From Tetracentron sinense (Eukaryota; Streptophyta; Magnoliopsida; Trochodendrales; Trochodendraceae), in assembly GCA_015143295.1 (NCBI GenBank), contig CM026568.1, positions 16,436,607-16,500,606 on the forward strand: a stretch of 64,000 nucleotides of DNA. The letters run 5' to 3'. Each line of letters opens with the position of its first letter. Within the stretch, counting starts at the first letter, position 1. A program made the position numbers and the translations under genes. A model generated the notes under the pieces. That model was not told the origin of the DNA, ran no database searches, and worked only from the letters and a program-made list of their open reading frames with translations. This document shows positions 22,086 to 34,760 of this stretch, piece by piece.

Positions 22086-25000
22086 TGGTGTGCTCAAATA
22101 TAATTAACCCAAACGCACACTTTCTATTGTAAGATAGCAGCAAAACGAGGTTGATCCATAGAGACTTGTTAAATGGGTATTGTAAGCACTCAATTTTTAC
22201 ACCTTTGCCCTAGCTGTGGTTAAGCCTTTTAACTATAGTTATCCCCAGCTAAACCATAGGTAAACCCTAGTGACCCTAGGTAAACCCTAGTAACCCTAGG
22301 TAAACCCCGAATCCAAACCCTAGCCAAGACCAAAGTAAAACCCTAAATCCTGGTCAAGCCCTAGGTAAAACCCTAAACCTTGGTCAAGCCCTAGGTAAAA
22401 CCCTAAGCCCTAGCCACCCTAGGTGAACCCAAAATCAAACCCTAGCAACTCTAGGTGAACCCTAAATCAAACCTTAGCAACCCTAGGTGAATCCTAAGTC
22501 AACCCTAGGCTTAACCCTAGTTAAACCATGGTTAAAACCTAGGTAAATCCTAGGGTCTACCCAAAGCCCATGTCAGGCCCAAAACCCTCCAAACCATAGC
22601 CAAACCTCCCCTGTGGGCCCAAACATGGGCCCACAAGTCTTTAGAGCCCAACCCCAGTGGGGCCCACCTGGTTTTTCAAAAATTTGAATAATGATGGTAA
22701 TATAATTACTGCCATTATCAAAAAATGGCAAAGCTATAGTGTTTTCGGCCCAAGTGTGTGGGGGTTTAGTCTTTTTTGGCAAAAACCCTGAATGGCAGTA
22801 ATTGTTTTACCGTCATTCCCATATTACATTAAGTTGGGAATGGCGGTAATGCAATTAGCGTAATTCCCTTGTTTATGCAAATCTCGTATCGGGCCACCCC
22901 TTACTCCACTCCAGTCCTCACCAGCTTGTCCCTCACACCTCTGGTGATCCCAGAAACACCCCCAAGGCCTTCCCCTCATCCTATAAATACCCCCACCAAT
23001 TCCATGGTTCAAACGACTCCGAATTTTCCATACCCAACCTCTGTTGAAACTCAGCCAGCTTCGGCCAGCCCACCTCCATCTCTCTCAGACCTCTGTCATC
23101 CACCTGAGACCTTCCTTGGAAGATCCAGAACCTAGACCAGGTCTCCCCTCGCACCACTGCTGCACCGCCACCACCTCCAGTTGACACCACTGTGCAAGGG
23201 TAGAAATCCTACCCTCCTGTTCCTTTTATTTTGCTTATCATTGTAAGGGACCCCTGGTCCCATTCCAGAGGTTTCATATTGCTTTCTCTTTCAGTTTCAT
23301 GCACTGCACATGACCAAGGATAGAGTCTCCTACCTTTATCATAGGTATGGAGGAAATCCCTTGACGTTTCGAACACACCCACACCAGTCACAGACCCCCC
23401 TTGTTGTCCAAGGAACCCTCAGACCATGTGGGATCCCTTAGACAAGCCCTGGTGCAGCCCCCATGAGGGAAAAGCCATTTTCTGGAATTTCTCAGGATGA
23501 CGGTAATCTCAGTACCGCCATTCCTGGCTCTCTGGTTTGCAGACCCTCTAACCCTAGTTAGGATGAGCCCTGGTCCAATCCAGGGCCATGGTTAGGACCC
23601 CTTACCTCTCACCTACCTAGCCTGGTCCTTCCAGGCCCAACCCTTGAGCTTAACTATGGTTAACATAGCCTGAAACCCAAGTTAGCAGAATGGCGGTAGT
23701 CCATCTACCGCCATTCTATGATTTTATGTGTAATGGTTTTGGCCCACTGTGGGGCCCACACCTGACCTCCCCCTGGGCCCACCAATGGCTTAGGGTCTTT
23801 CCTGGACTTCAATCTACACCCTTGTGGTCTCAGTTTCTCCTGAGTTAATCCCTTACCGCAGTTAAACTCATGCAAACCATGGTTAAAAAGCTAACTATAA
23901 TGGAGGTAATCCCATTACCTCAATTCTGTTTTTTTTTTTTTACTTTTGGGCTTTGTACAGGGCCCAGACCAGGTAGGAAGCCAGTCTAGGCCCTGCCATG
24001 CTCTCTGGACCCATTTCTGACCAAACCAGACCCTTAACCATGGTTAAACTTGCCTTTGATTAACATTTAACCATGGTTAAGCAGTCTTTAACTCAAAAAA
24101 TTCTGGAAAAATCTTCAAAAAATCAGAAGTATTCTGATTAGTCCAGAATAATTTTTTGTGTTCATTTTTACTCTGGTTAGGATCCTTAACCATGGTTGAA
24201 CTTCATCTTTGGTTAACTATTAACAATGGTTAAGCAGCCCTTAACCCACAAAATTCTGAAAAAATACTCAGAAAATCAAAAATCTTCTGAGAAGCCCAAA
24301 AGTGGTCTATTTCACCCATCTGACCCTAGTTAGCAGCCCTAACCATGGTGACCTACCCCATTAACCATGGTTAAGCAATCCTTAACCATTGGAAAAAATC
24401 TGGAAAAATCTCAAAAAAATCAGAAAAATGAAAAAAGATCAAAAATATACTTTCTGGACCTTTTTACTATAGTTAGCAATCCTAACCATGGTTAGTTTGA
24501 CCTAACCCCGGTTAGCAACTCTAACTTTGGTCAAACTCTTCTTTTGGCCTACTGGACCCAAACCTAGTCTACCAGACTTCACCCTTGGCCTACCGGGCCC
24601 AATACCTTGCACTTGACCAACTTCAATCAATCCAACCCTAGTCTACCAGACTAGTTTGTTAGCCACCATTGGTGCACAGATACACACCCCTAGCCCTGGC
24701 ACGGGCTTAAGTGCTAGAACTACACTTGGTCTGATCTCATCCCAATATGAGTACATAGGCAACCCAACCCGGGTTCGACCCTAATTAACTTTTCTTTCTT
24801 AGATTAGTGTTACATTAAACACTAAGACATTTGATTAACTTTGAATTTAATTTGGTTTAATCCTAACAAGTAGGGAACCATTGAAAAATGGAAGTGCCGG
24901 GGAGCCTAACCCCTTCCTCGGCTAGGGGTGTGTAAACTCCCCATGAGATTGTTTTTTGGGTTTCTCCGAAACCCGCGCTCACATGTTCTAAAATTAATTT

Positions 25001-26167
25001 AGAATTTCTTAATAGATTTAATAAAAACCGATTTAAAAAATTTTATGCTAAGATGATAATTAAAAATAAAATAAAACTAATGGAACAAATAAGATAAGAA
25101 ACCTTTTATTAAAGTTGAATCAGAATAGGGGATCCGGATTTCGTCAAAAATATAATAAGATTAATCCTAAAATTAATTTCTAAATCTCCAATGAAACACG
25201 ATCCAATAAGCAAGCAAATGCTTTGGATCAGAAGATAACTCTTTTGAAAACTCTAATTAAAATCCAGATTAAATGTTTTTTGTAATAATATAATTTTTGG
25301 AGTATTTAAAAACTAAAATAAGGATAGATCTTACTAGATTCTTGGTTTCCTCCTTTTCCCCTTATCACGAGTTAGCCGAGCATTGCAAAGAACATACTAT
25401 CAACTTCAAAATAAATCTTATTGATGATAAAATTTTCTTCAAAAAGTATATCGTTTTACACCACTCTATCTCCAATGAAATCAGTCAAAAGAGTAAGGAA
25501 GATGAGAGAACCAAGACAGGAGGAAGAGAAAAATTATTTTTAACCCTAATTTTCTTCTCCTCTATGCATAAGCCTCTACTTGATCGAATATTTTGATCCC
25601 TTAAACGTCCATATTAGCAGATTCTCATGAAATCCAACTTTGTTCCCCTTTGAGTCTTATTTCCAATGCCTTAAATCTTGCCTTAATCCAATCTCTCAAT
25701 CAAATGTTTTGACCAAATTAGTGAGTCATGGTCAGATTAGGCTGGAATCCGAAAAATCTTCCCTTTTTGGGGATTTGTTGCTCAATGACAATACTCATGA
25801 AATTTACTTGCTTTTCTTGTAGATTTGATTGCCAAATGTCAATAATTTTATCTTTTCCTTGATTTAATTCAATTAGATGAGTGGGTCCTGTATGACTTTT
25901 CTCTCTAATGGGCTTTTAGCTTTAAATTTCTTCAATTTATGCTTTGACTTAGGTCTTTGACTTGGAGTTTATCTACTTTAGAACTTAGACTTGAACTTTT
26001 GGACTTGGGTCTTTCTTTTCTAATCTCTTGATTTAGCCTCATTCTTATGCAAATCTCCCAAATTCCTATATAATAAGAGAAAGCTATCATTAGAAAAATT
26101 AAGACAAGATAAATAACTAACATATGCAAGTAAAGAGGTAGTAATTAACATTATTATATGCGCATCA
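22086..26167 (-). repeat. 3' LTR of the Athila-like element, interrupted
   Basis: The halves 22086-22180 and about 24989-26167 match 33114-34380 (TGGTGTGCTCAAATATAATT, CACTTTCTATTGTAAGATAG, GGGGATCCGGATTTC). The 2.8 kb between them is foreign. Confidence 0.85.
22181..24983 (+). mobile_element. Solo-LTR-like insertion rich in palindromes
   Basis: It begins TGTAAGCACTCAATTTTTAC and ends CCCGCGCTCACA, the TG...CA form of an LTR. It carries a TATA box, CCTATAAATACCCC, near 22979. No internal coding region is seen, so it is probably a solo LTR of a Ty3-type element. The host LTR continues on both sides, but no clean target duplication remains. The first 380 bases repeat CCCTAGGTAAACC-like words. 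The remainder has many TTAACCATGGTTAA-like palindromes and five hairpin pairs of the form GGCGGTA...TACCGCC. Confidence 0.65.
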
Positions 26168-26180
26168 AGTACCCCCAAAA

Positions 26181-27580
26181 CCTACATTTTGCTAGTCCTC
26201 AAGCAAAACTAATTAAAAAAACCTAACTCACTTTCAGAGGCACCGCGATTGCACTTAGCATGTGCAACAAGCCGTTGAACCCCTAGGTTACCCCTAATGG
26301 ACGAGTGTTTTCTCGTGAGGGTTTGTAGAGAATTTACCCACAAAATTAAAAAGTTTGCTACATATTTATCAAGATCTTACTTTAACATTTTCCAGTCATT
26401 GAGTTATTTGTGATTTTTCAGTCAATTGTTCTAAAAATTATGAACATAGTCCAAATCACTAACTTTCCCTTAGAAAAATTCTAAAACATATTGAACCTTG
26501 AGTTCAAGTGATTGTCTGACCAGTGATTTTGAGGTTCGGTCTCCTAAAGCAAGGTTTAACTCCTAACTTCAATGAATGATGAGATTGACCTAGAACCTAA
26601 CTCTGAACTAAGCATCCTATCTGAGTTAACGAGAATTGTGGATGTTCACCTTATTACCTCTAAGGAGCTTTATCTGTGATATTCCAGTTTATTCGCATTT
26701 TCACAGCGGCAGCTTTCACACTATTTCCAAGAGCTAGGTTAGCGCAAGAGTGTAACCGCACATGAGCCATTGGGAAGCATACCAGAGGATGCGTTAACAC
26801 ACCCAATTTGCTTTCTTTGCTCAAATTCTACACTTGACACCTTGGGAATTGTCTTGTATTTTCAACACCTTTTTTTTTAAAACACAAATCTAGGAATATG
26901 TAGCCCTTTCCGGTGTGCTCAATCTAATTCATTGGTTTCTTTCCAAAATGTATATAACCCAATTATGTTTTTCTTCTTTCTTAGCAAACCAAATGAACAA
27001 TGAAATCATAGTTCATCAGGTCTAGTCTTTTCAAGACACTCTAGACAGCTAAAAGGGTCAACACCCACTCCATTTGACTAAACTCTAGATAACTAGTCAG
27101 ATGTGTAGTGAAATTTTCATGGTACAATTGCTTTAAGATCCGTTAAAGAAGAGATATTAAAAAGGATTGACGTTCTCAACACTTAGCAATTGTGACTGAT
27201 TTATGATTTTTCACCAAGTGCCTTCAAGTATGAACTATGATCTTGAAAATTATAAGCAAATTTTTTTTTATTTTTTGAAATCATAAAGAAATTTTTTTTT
27301 TGTCTAGAAAAAGGTAAGCCTACACCTCCAAACATAAATCTAACATTGTCCCCAATGTTATTCAGTGAATGAAATGAACAATGTGAAATAGAATTCCTTA
27401 CCAGAGAGGTGTATGGAAACTGACAATTCGAATGTGACCATCCTGCAAAATCATATAATAATCTACAAAATAGGGTTGCCTCCCAGTAGCACCAAGTTTA
27501 ATGTCTTTAGCTAGACCAATGCACTGTCTTTAACCATACGCCTATAGGCAAATGTGTCAAAGGAACAAGTGAAGGTTGTT
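26181..27580. other. Athila internal region without recognisable coding parts
   Basis: Between the purine tract and the reverse-transcriptase remnant I can identify no integrase or env-like product. The sequence is AT-rich. Confidence 0.5.
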
Positions 27581-27582
27581 TT

Positions 27583-28370
27583 TTATTGATCATCAAGAGC
27601 TATTGAAATTTGGTTATATCCTGAATAACCATCAAGGAAGCAGTAGTAAGCATGACCCACTAGACGCTCTAACATTTGATCAATAAATGGTAAAGGAAAA
27701 TTATCCCTCCTAGTCATTACATTTAACCTCAGATAGTCAATGCAAACTCGCCAACCAGTTTGGAGGCTAGTTGGGATTAGTTCATTGTCTTTGTTGGCCA
27801 CAATAGTGACCCCATATTTTTTTGGCACAACTTGGATTGGACTTACCCACTTATTGTCAGATATAGGGTATATAATACCCATGTCTAGGATTTTAAGCAC
27901 TTCTCCTCTTACTACTTCATTGAGGACAAGATTCAGTTTCCTATGTTGTTCTCTATATGGTTTTGCATCTTCTTCTAAGTGAATTTGGTCCATAACCATA
28001 GATGGGCTAATCCCTTTTATATCTGTAATTGACCATCCAATAGCTTTCGGACGGGAACGAAGAACTTCAAAGACCTTCTGCTCTTGATCTATCTCTAGAT
28101 CTGAGGCAATGATAACAAGGAGATTTTTTGCACTACCTAGGAAGGCATATTTTGGAGATTCAGGCAGTGGCTTGAGTTCTAACTTGGGAGGTTCGATGAT
28201 AGAGGGCACAAGCACTGAGGTGGTCACTAGTAATTTTTCTATCTTTTCTCTCCACCGGGTTGATGTCCATTTGCAGAGCTGATTCCAACATTGCATTGAC
28301 TTCACGGATGGTGTCATCAATGTCAATGTCTTGGTTGGATTATAAGTCCATACTTTAGGTATTGGCATAT
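27583..28370 (-). mobile_element. Athila-like reverse transcriptase remnant
   Basis: On the minus strand: VSPIQVVPKKYGVTIV, NELIPTSLQTGWRVCIDYLR, NFPLPFIDQMLERL and YYCFLDGYSGYNQI, the characteristic Athila/Tat form of the Ty3 reverse transcriptase N-terminal half. The rest of the domain is not seen. Confidence 0.9.
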
Positions 28371-28375
28371 TCTGG

Positions 28376-29560
28376 TGTCAAAATATAGTGTCTAGTAGTG
28401 TCTTGTGTCATTGCCTTCAAGCATCAAAGTCCGTGATGATAAAGACTGAAGAAATTCGATTGAATACATTCAAAGCATCGCCTTCGTCTTACTCATAGGA
28501 TGGTAAGTGACCTAGATACCTTATACCCTAGGTGGAATTGACTTAGATAATATTCTATAAGCCCTAGGTGGCTAGATACAAGCTTTGAGTGGAATAAAAC
28601 GATTTAGTAATACAAAACAACTATTGCTTGGTGTTTGGGGCATAAGTCATTGACTGTTGCTCTGATTTGGGTCCATAATATATGAAAATTGAATCTATTG
28701 AAAAGATCTACAACTTTCGTGAAGGAAGTATAGGCAAATTTTGATCACCAGTTGACCACATTTCAAAACCGGTCAACCGAAGTGCAAGAATTTTGTATGG
28801 CAGATTTTTCCAGACAGTGCATTAAAAAGTGGTCGAACGGATGGAGAAGTGATCGACCAAACCTTGTGATTTTGGACTCCTATCTTGTTTAGAACACCTA
28901 TTTTTCCCTATATAAAGAGGGTCCTCTCCTCTTCCACCCTAAAGTTTGCAAGACTTTGTTGATCATTCTTGCTTGTTATTCAATTGTTGGGAATACAACT
29001 AGGGTTTGTTTTGTGAAACAACCATCAACCCGTTCTGTTAAGAACATTGGTTGGAGTAATTAGAAGTCTTTGCAAAGGAGATTGATCCAAGGAGGATTGT
29101 GGTTATTTGGTTGGAGGATTCCAGAGCCGTCATTGACAGAGATCGATATTTGGAGATCATGGATGTGGAGACACAAAGAGAAGAACATGCTACTATGGTA
29201 GATCGCGAGGCTTGCGAGATCGTGATTCATTTTCGAGGCATGAAAGACTGAGAACTAAAGGATCGTAGTGTCAAGTTTGAGGGAGTCAAGTTTGAGTCTT
29301 GTAAGTATTTGGTTCTTTGTCTTAGTGATATCTCTTTGCTGGACTAGGTCCCGTGGTTTTTCCCGAAGAGTTTACACATAAAAATATCTTGTGTCGTGGT
29401 TTGCTTGTTTCCCTTATTCTGTACTTTATTGTTCATCCTCCCTTAGTTAATAATTTGATTGCAAAACTTAAAAAGGGTAGATAGACTTTAGGGAGACTTA
29501 GTCATACCCCCTTGGGTTTGTGAGTTCTTGACTCAAACATAGATTTGGGATTGATCGATA
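28376..29560 (+). mobile_element. LTR-like repeat, copy B, nested in Athila pol
   Basis: Same family as 16055-17215. It has a TATA box (CCCTATATAAAGAGG at about 28907) followed by TCCTCTTCCACCCTA, so its promoter points along the plus strand, against the Athila element. It separates the protease remnant from the reverse-transcriptase remnant. It starts at about TGTCAAAATATAG; the right end is uncertain and I see no clean target duplication. Confidence 0.65.
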
Positions 29561-29567
29561 TTATTTT

Positions 29568-30267
29568 TCAGTTGAATTGGGTCAGACATTGCTCTAAAGG
29601 ATCTCGATAACAAGATTGTTGAATGGTTTGGCCTATGAGAACATATATCATGTTGGCCTCTTCCTCATCATCCATTTCGATAGTCTGGAAGCCATTATTG
29701 AAGATGTTCAAAGTGAGCTTCATATTACCGAAGGCCAAAGTCATGACTCCATTCCTACATTTGATGACTATGTCAGATGTAGCGAGGAATGGGCGACCAA
29801 GTATCACAGGAATGTGATGACTAAGGTTCACGACTGGTTCGGTGTCCAAGGCTATGAAATCTACGGGAAAATAGAACTCATCAACTTTGCTCATCCTTAA
29901 CTATTTCCTTAGGAACCTTTACTGACCTATCTGCAAGACTCAAAGTGATGTCTGTAGGTTTGAGCTCCTTCAAACCTAGTTGTTTGTATACAGAGTAGGG
30001 TAAAAGGTTCACACTAGCCCCTAAGTCTAAAAGACACTTGTCAATCACAGTGTCTCCAATCCTGATGGAGATTATTGGGCATCCAGGGTCCTTGTATTTG
30101 GGCACTAAGGTGTGTTGGATAAACCCTGAAGATTGAGCTGCAAGAACATCTTCTCTAGGAATTGATGTCTTCCTTTTGACAGTGATCAGGACTTTTGAGA
30201 ACTTAGAATATGAAGGAACCTGCTTGATGGCATCTAGAAGGGTAATATTGATCTGTACATTCTTCAA
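29568..30267 (-). mobile_element. Athila-like aspartic protease remnant
   Basis: LDLGASVNLLPYSVYKQLGL is the protease active-site region with the Athila/Tat flanking motif (normally LDLGASVN or CDLGASVS), followed downstream by IPVILGRPFLATS. The domain is broken. Confidence 0.85.
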
Positions 30268-31320
30268 AGTGTGAACACTGCAGATAGGGGGCTTTTGGGA
30301 TGTATGATTTGATGGATTGATCTTGATCTTGGTTCTTTTTTTCTTTGCCTTTCTTTATGGACATTGAGACTGTCTCTTTCTCTTTTGGACTTTCTTTCAC
30401 TTCAGGTTGTTCAGGCATTTCAACCTTATTGTCTACTTGTTTACCAGATCATAGGGTATGGATGGCCTTAATCTCATTATGGGTTGGTGCTGAGTTGTTT
30501 CCTATCTCATACTGATCTCGAGGAGGATTGGGAAGAATAGCTTGTGTCCTAGGGTTAGGAACAGTTTGACCAGGAAATTACCCATTCTCTCTACCTCCTA
30601 CTGATTGGGTCAACTAACTGATTTGGACTTCTATCTTAGCAATGGCCTTGGCAGTCGTTTGATTTATCCTTTCATGGGTTGAATTTGTTTGAAACTACTG
30701 TTGCATAAATTTTTGTTGTAGCTTCATCATGTCAGACATCATATTTTCCATGTTAGATGTCTGTTGAGGTACTGGGGAAGAGTAGTTGGTCATGGAAACT
30801 ACTATGACATGATTGTTATAAGGAGATTGGAGAATACCTTACCTTTGGTAATTCCTTTGGAAATCGGGCGGACCACCTTGAGATTGGATAGATTCATTCT
30901 GTCTATATGAGAATTTTGGATGAAACCTATTGTTAGAGTGATATGTCTGACTGAATGAATTCGGTCTGGATTTCTTAAATGTGTTATACCCATTTATAGC
31001 ATTGGCTTGCTTTGCCTTAACAGCTGGCAAACTTGGGCAATTTTCCAACCATGTGTTCATAGCTATCACATAATAGGCACATGGCAGTTGGATCAGTTAG
31101 ACTTCTCAAAGAGTCGTGGTTATATTGGGGATTCTTGTCTGTCGTGACTGTGTAGGCATCAAACTCTTGGACTTTTGGATTCTAGTTCCTCCCTCTCATA
31201 TTCATCCCTATTACTGCTCCAATTTTGGGAATTTTCTGCTAAGTCTACTAGGAAACTGTACGTTTTGGTTGGAGTCTGTCTCATGAATTTGCATTGGTGC
31301 ATGGACTCTATTAAGGTAAA
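30268..31320 (-). mobile_element. Athila-like gag C-terminal region
   Basis: Reads on the minus strand as low-complexity, glutamine- and proline-rich pieces (PEQPEVKESPKEKE). The expected zinc knuckle region near 31030-31090 is poorly preserved. Confidence 0.55.
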
Positions 31321-31950
31321 CTAAACAGTTGTTAGTCCTCTATAGAAACAATGGAATAATTGAGCTTTGTCAATCCCGTGGTGCAGGCATTTGAAAAGTA
31401 GATCATGGAATCTTTCCCATGTTTGAGGAAATTCCTCCTCTGCTTTACCCCTAAAATTTCTAATCACATCCTTAATTTTCTCAGTTTTGACAATTGGGTA
31501 GAATTTGGCCTTGAAATTTTTAGATATCTCATCACATGTTGTGATGGAATTTTGCGGAAGAGCATTTAACCACGCAGCGGCGTGATCTTCTAGGAATAGA
31601 GGGAATAACCTCAACTTGACACACTCGTTATCCAGGTTTTGGTTCCTAAATGTCTGACAAATTGTCAGGAACTTGTTTAAGTGAATATAAGGTTTTTCAC
31701 TCTCAAAACCATGGAATTTGGGTAACATGTTGATAGTTGAAGGCCTGATTTAAAATTGATTTGTTGCCACGTCCGACAAGACTATACATGTCAGTGGTAT
31801 AGCAGAGGCAGGAGCAAAAAATTTATTCAGGGTCCTTTCTCGAGGATTTTCCATTTCAAAGAAAATGGAAAAATCCTCAATATATGTGATGGGATTACTT
31901 GTGAGTTCTACTTTGATTAAATGACCTCTCACACGTGCCCAAGTGCACAT
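31321..31950 (-). mobile_element. Athila-like gag core
   Basis: PKFHGFESEKPYIHLNKFL, LFPLFLEDHAAAWLNALP, FRGKAEEEFPQTWERF and CLHHGIDKAQLFHCFYRGL are the conserved landmarks of the retrotransposon gag domain in Athila/Tat elements. Confidence 0.88.
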
Positions 31951-33090
31951 AAACCGAGGTATTGACTTCTAAGAAAAAATCCTAGTCTAATCTAATCCTG
32001 ATGATGCGCACACAAGCAAGCACTGTCCAATTGAAACACACCAACAACTTAATTTTTTTTCCTAATTAACTAGACGACTCTTAACTGGTTTGAAGAGTGC
32101 ACCTAAGCCTCCAACTCGATCGTATGAAACCAAGTCGATCAGGTAAGCCCATAGATTGAGTGGTGGGTTCACAATGCACTAGGCAAGGGTCTCGCTTAAA
32201 AACCAGCTCTCCTAGAACAGAGACTGTCACCCTTTAAAGGGACAAGGCTTTCCTTGTCATTAAGTTTGGTCAAAAAATGGAATTGGCCCAACTTTTGGTG
32301 GGTCTTCATTCTAATGAGCTTGAAGGTCCTAGACCAATGTCTAATTAATTTTATTTAAGATTGATTGGTTGGGTGCTAAAGTGGGTTATGCTTAACCTAT
32401 GGACAAGAATCTGGTGATTAAATCTGGTTCTTAGCTTGTCGTGAGTTTTGAAGTGCCCTTACTAAAAACGGTGCTCCAATTAAATTGGTGTCAAGCATAC
32501 AAGTACTCTAATTTAAAGACATCAAAAATCTTAGCTAATAAGTAAAAGATCTGCAGGGAAGGATTAAAGTATGTGCCTCCCACTCTAGGTGAGGGAAGAT
32601 CCAATTGAGTCAGCTTGGGCCACCAACACCAAACTTGGTGTACAAACCCAAGGTGTAGAGAGAGTATAGTCCAACTCTCCTCCTTCCCTACTCTATTTAT
32701 TACAATTTGGGCATTCTCAAATGATTTAGAAAGTCTTACTACAATGGTCTAAAAAAATACATAAATAAATAAAAAAAACTTGTCTTTTTTTGTTTTTTCA
32801 AATCCTCCTTTGGCTCCTTGTCTTTTTAGATCTCCTTCTCCAATTTCCTGCAATAAGAATGAAAAGTCAAAGTAATATGGAAAAGGAGAAAAAAAAGAAA
32901 AAAAATAAAGCAATAAAAATAAAACTCTAAAAAAAATAAACTAAAGTAAAATAAAAAAATTAATCTAAACCTAAACTGAAATTATATAAATAAAAATTCT
33001 TAGATTTTTTTAAAAAAATAAAAATATATAGAAATAAACCTAACCCAAAAATAAATTCCAGATTTTTTTTAGAACCTTTTTAAGAACTAG
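31951..33090. mobile_element. Athila 5' leader
   Basis: AT-rich leader between the primer-binding site and gag with no convincing coding sequence. It includes an A-rich stretch at 32860-33060. Confidence 0.6.
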
Positions 33091-33108
33091 TCCTCGGCAA
33101 TGGCGCCA
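33091..33108 (-). other. tRNA-Asp primer-binding site
   Basis: TGGCGCCATTGCCGAGGA on the minus strand differs at two positions from the tRNA-Asp complement TGGCGCCGTTGCCGGGGA used by Athila elements. It lies five bases from the LTR edge. Confidence 0.88.
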
Positions 33109-33113
33109 AAATT

Positions 33114-34380
33114 TGGTGTGCTCAAATATAATTTACTCGAACGCACACTTTCTATTGTAAGATAGCAGCAAAATGGGGTCGATCCACAGAGATTTGTTAA
33201 ATGGGTACTAAAATTAATTTGGAATTTCTTAATAGATTTAATAAAAACGATTTAAAATTTTTATGCTAAGATAATTAAAAATAAAATAAAAATAATAGAA
33301 CAAATAAGAAAAGAAACCTTTTGTTAAAGTTGAATGAGAATAGGGGATCCGGATTTCATCAAAAATATAATAAGATTAATCCTAAAATTAATTTCTAAAT
33401 CTCCAATGAAATATGATCCAATAAGCAAGCAAATGCTTTGGATCGGAAGATAACTCTTTTGAAATCTCTAATTAAAATCCAGATTAAATGTTTTTTGTAA
33501 TAATATAATTTTTGGAGTAATTAAAAACTAAAATAAGGATAGATCTTACCAGATTTTGGTTTCCTCATTTTCCCTTTATCACGAGTTAGCCAGGCATTGC
33601 AAAGAATATACTATCAACTTTGGAATAAATCTTCATTGATGATAAAATTTTCTTCAAAAAGCATATCATTTTACACCACTCTGTCTCCAATGAAATCAGT
33701 CAAAAGAGTAAGGAAGATGAGAGAGTCAAGACAAGATGAAGAGAAAAACTGTTTTTAAACCTGATTTTCTTTTCCTCTATGCATAAGCCTCTACTTGATA
33801 GAATATTTTGACCCCTTAAACATCCAAATTAGAAGATTCTCTTGAAATCCAATTTTGTTCTCCTTTAAGTCTTCTTTCCAATGCGTCAAATATTGCCTTA
33901 ATCCAATCTCTCAATCAAATGTTATGACCAAATTAGTGAGTCATGTTCAGATTAGGCAGGAATCCAGGAAATCTTCCTTTTTTGGGGATTTGTTGCTGAA
34001 TAATAATACCTACAAATTTACTTGCTTTTCTTGTAGATTTGGTTACCAAATATCAACAACCCTATCTTCTCCTTGATTTAATCTAATTAAATGAATGGAC
34101 CTTGTATGATTTCTCTCTAATAGGCTTTTAGCTTTAAATTTCTTCAATTTGTGATTTGACTTGGGTCTTGGCCTTGGACTTCATCTTCTTTAGAACTTAG
34201 ACTTGAACTTTTGGACTTTCGTCTTTCTTCTCTAATCCCTTGATTTAGCTTCATTCCTTTGCAACTTTCCCAAATTCCTACATAATAAGAGAAAAGCTAT
34301 CATTAGAAAAATTAAGACAAAATAAATAACTAACATGTGCAAATGAAGGGGTAATAAGGAACATTATTCTATGCACATCA
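33114..34380 (-). repeat. 5' LTR of the Athila-like element
   Basis: Read on the minus strand it starts TGATGTGCATAG and ends GAGCACACCA, immediately followed by the primer-binding site. Uninterrupted partner of the left LTR. Confidence 0.9.
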
Positions 34381-34760
34381 TTAGGAAAGGCGAACCATAT
34401 CAATGCTTTTGTGTAAAAATTTGCCATATTTAGTTATTGGTCTATACTTGATTTATATGGAAAGGAAACCATGAATACACTTATGTAAAAATCTGTCATG
34501 TTTTGTTATGGATCTATACTTGAGTCATTTTGAATAGAAACCAAGAACATAGTTGGGTAAAAATCAGTCATGCTTAGGTTATGTTCGGTACTTGGATTGG
34601 TTTGCAAGGAAACCATGAATAGAGTTGGGTAAAAATCTGTCATGCCTAGACTTTATTCTATACTTGAGTTGCCTTGGAAGGAAATCTTGAATGTGTTCGG
34701 GTAAAAATCTGTTATACATGATTCCTGATCCATCCTTGAGTTGTTTGAAAATAAACCCCA
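34381..34760. repeat. 72 bp tandem array, right portion
   Basis: GTAAAAATCTGTCATG-like words recur at 34413, 34485, 34557, 34629 and 34701, an exact 72 bp period. Each unit also has TATACTTGAGTT and AAGGAAACCATGAAT. The array continues the unit at 22021-22085. Confidence 0.9.

Larger units (their letters stand above)
22086..34380 (-). mobile_element. Athila-like Ty3 LTR retrotransposon, degraded
   Basis: The element reads on the minus strand. LTRs are 33114-34380 (5') and 22086-26167 (3', interrupted by a nested insertion). A primer-binding site for tRNA-Asp, TGGCGCCATTGCCGAGGA, lies at 33091-33108. A purine-rich tract precedes the 3' LTR (26168-26180). The flanks TTTGG (22081-22085) and TTAGG (34381-34385) are a 5 bp target duplication with one mismatch. 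Gag, protease and reverse-transcriptase parts are present; integrase and an env-like region are not recognised. LTR copies differ by about 5% by eye, so the insertion is some millions of years old at usual plant rates. It is broken in many places. Confidence 0.88.

Noticed and set aside
22195-22560. Interstitial telomere repeat
   Set aside because: Words such as CCCTAGGTAAACC resemble but are not TTTAGGG repeats, spacing is irregular, and the stretch is the start of an LTR-like element.
22869-23135. Proline-rich frame of 88 codons
   Set aside because: Lies in the leader after the TATA box of the solo-LTR-like insertion; composition explains the open frame.
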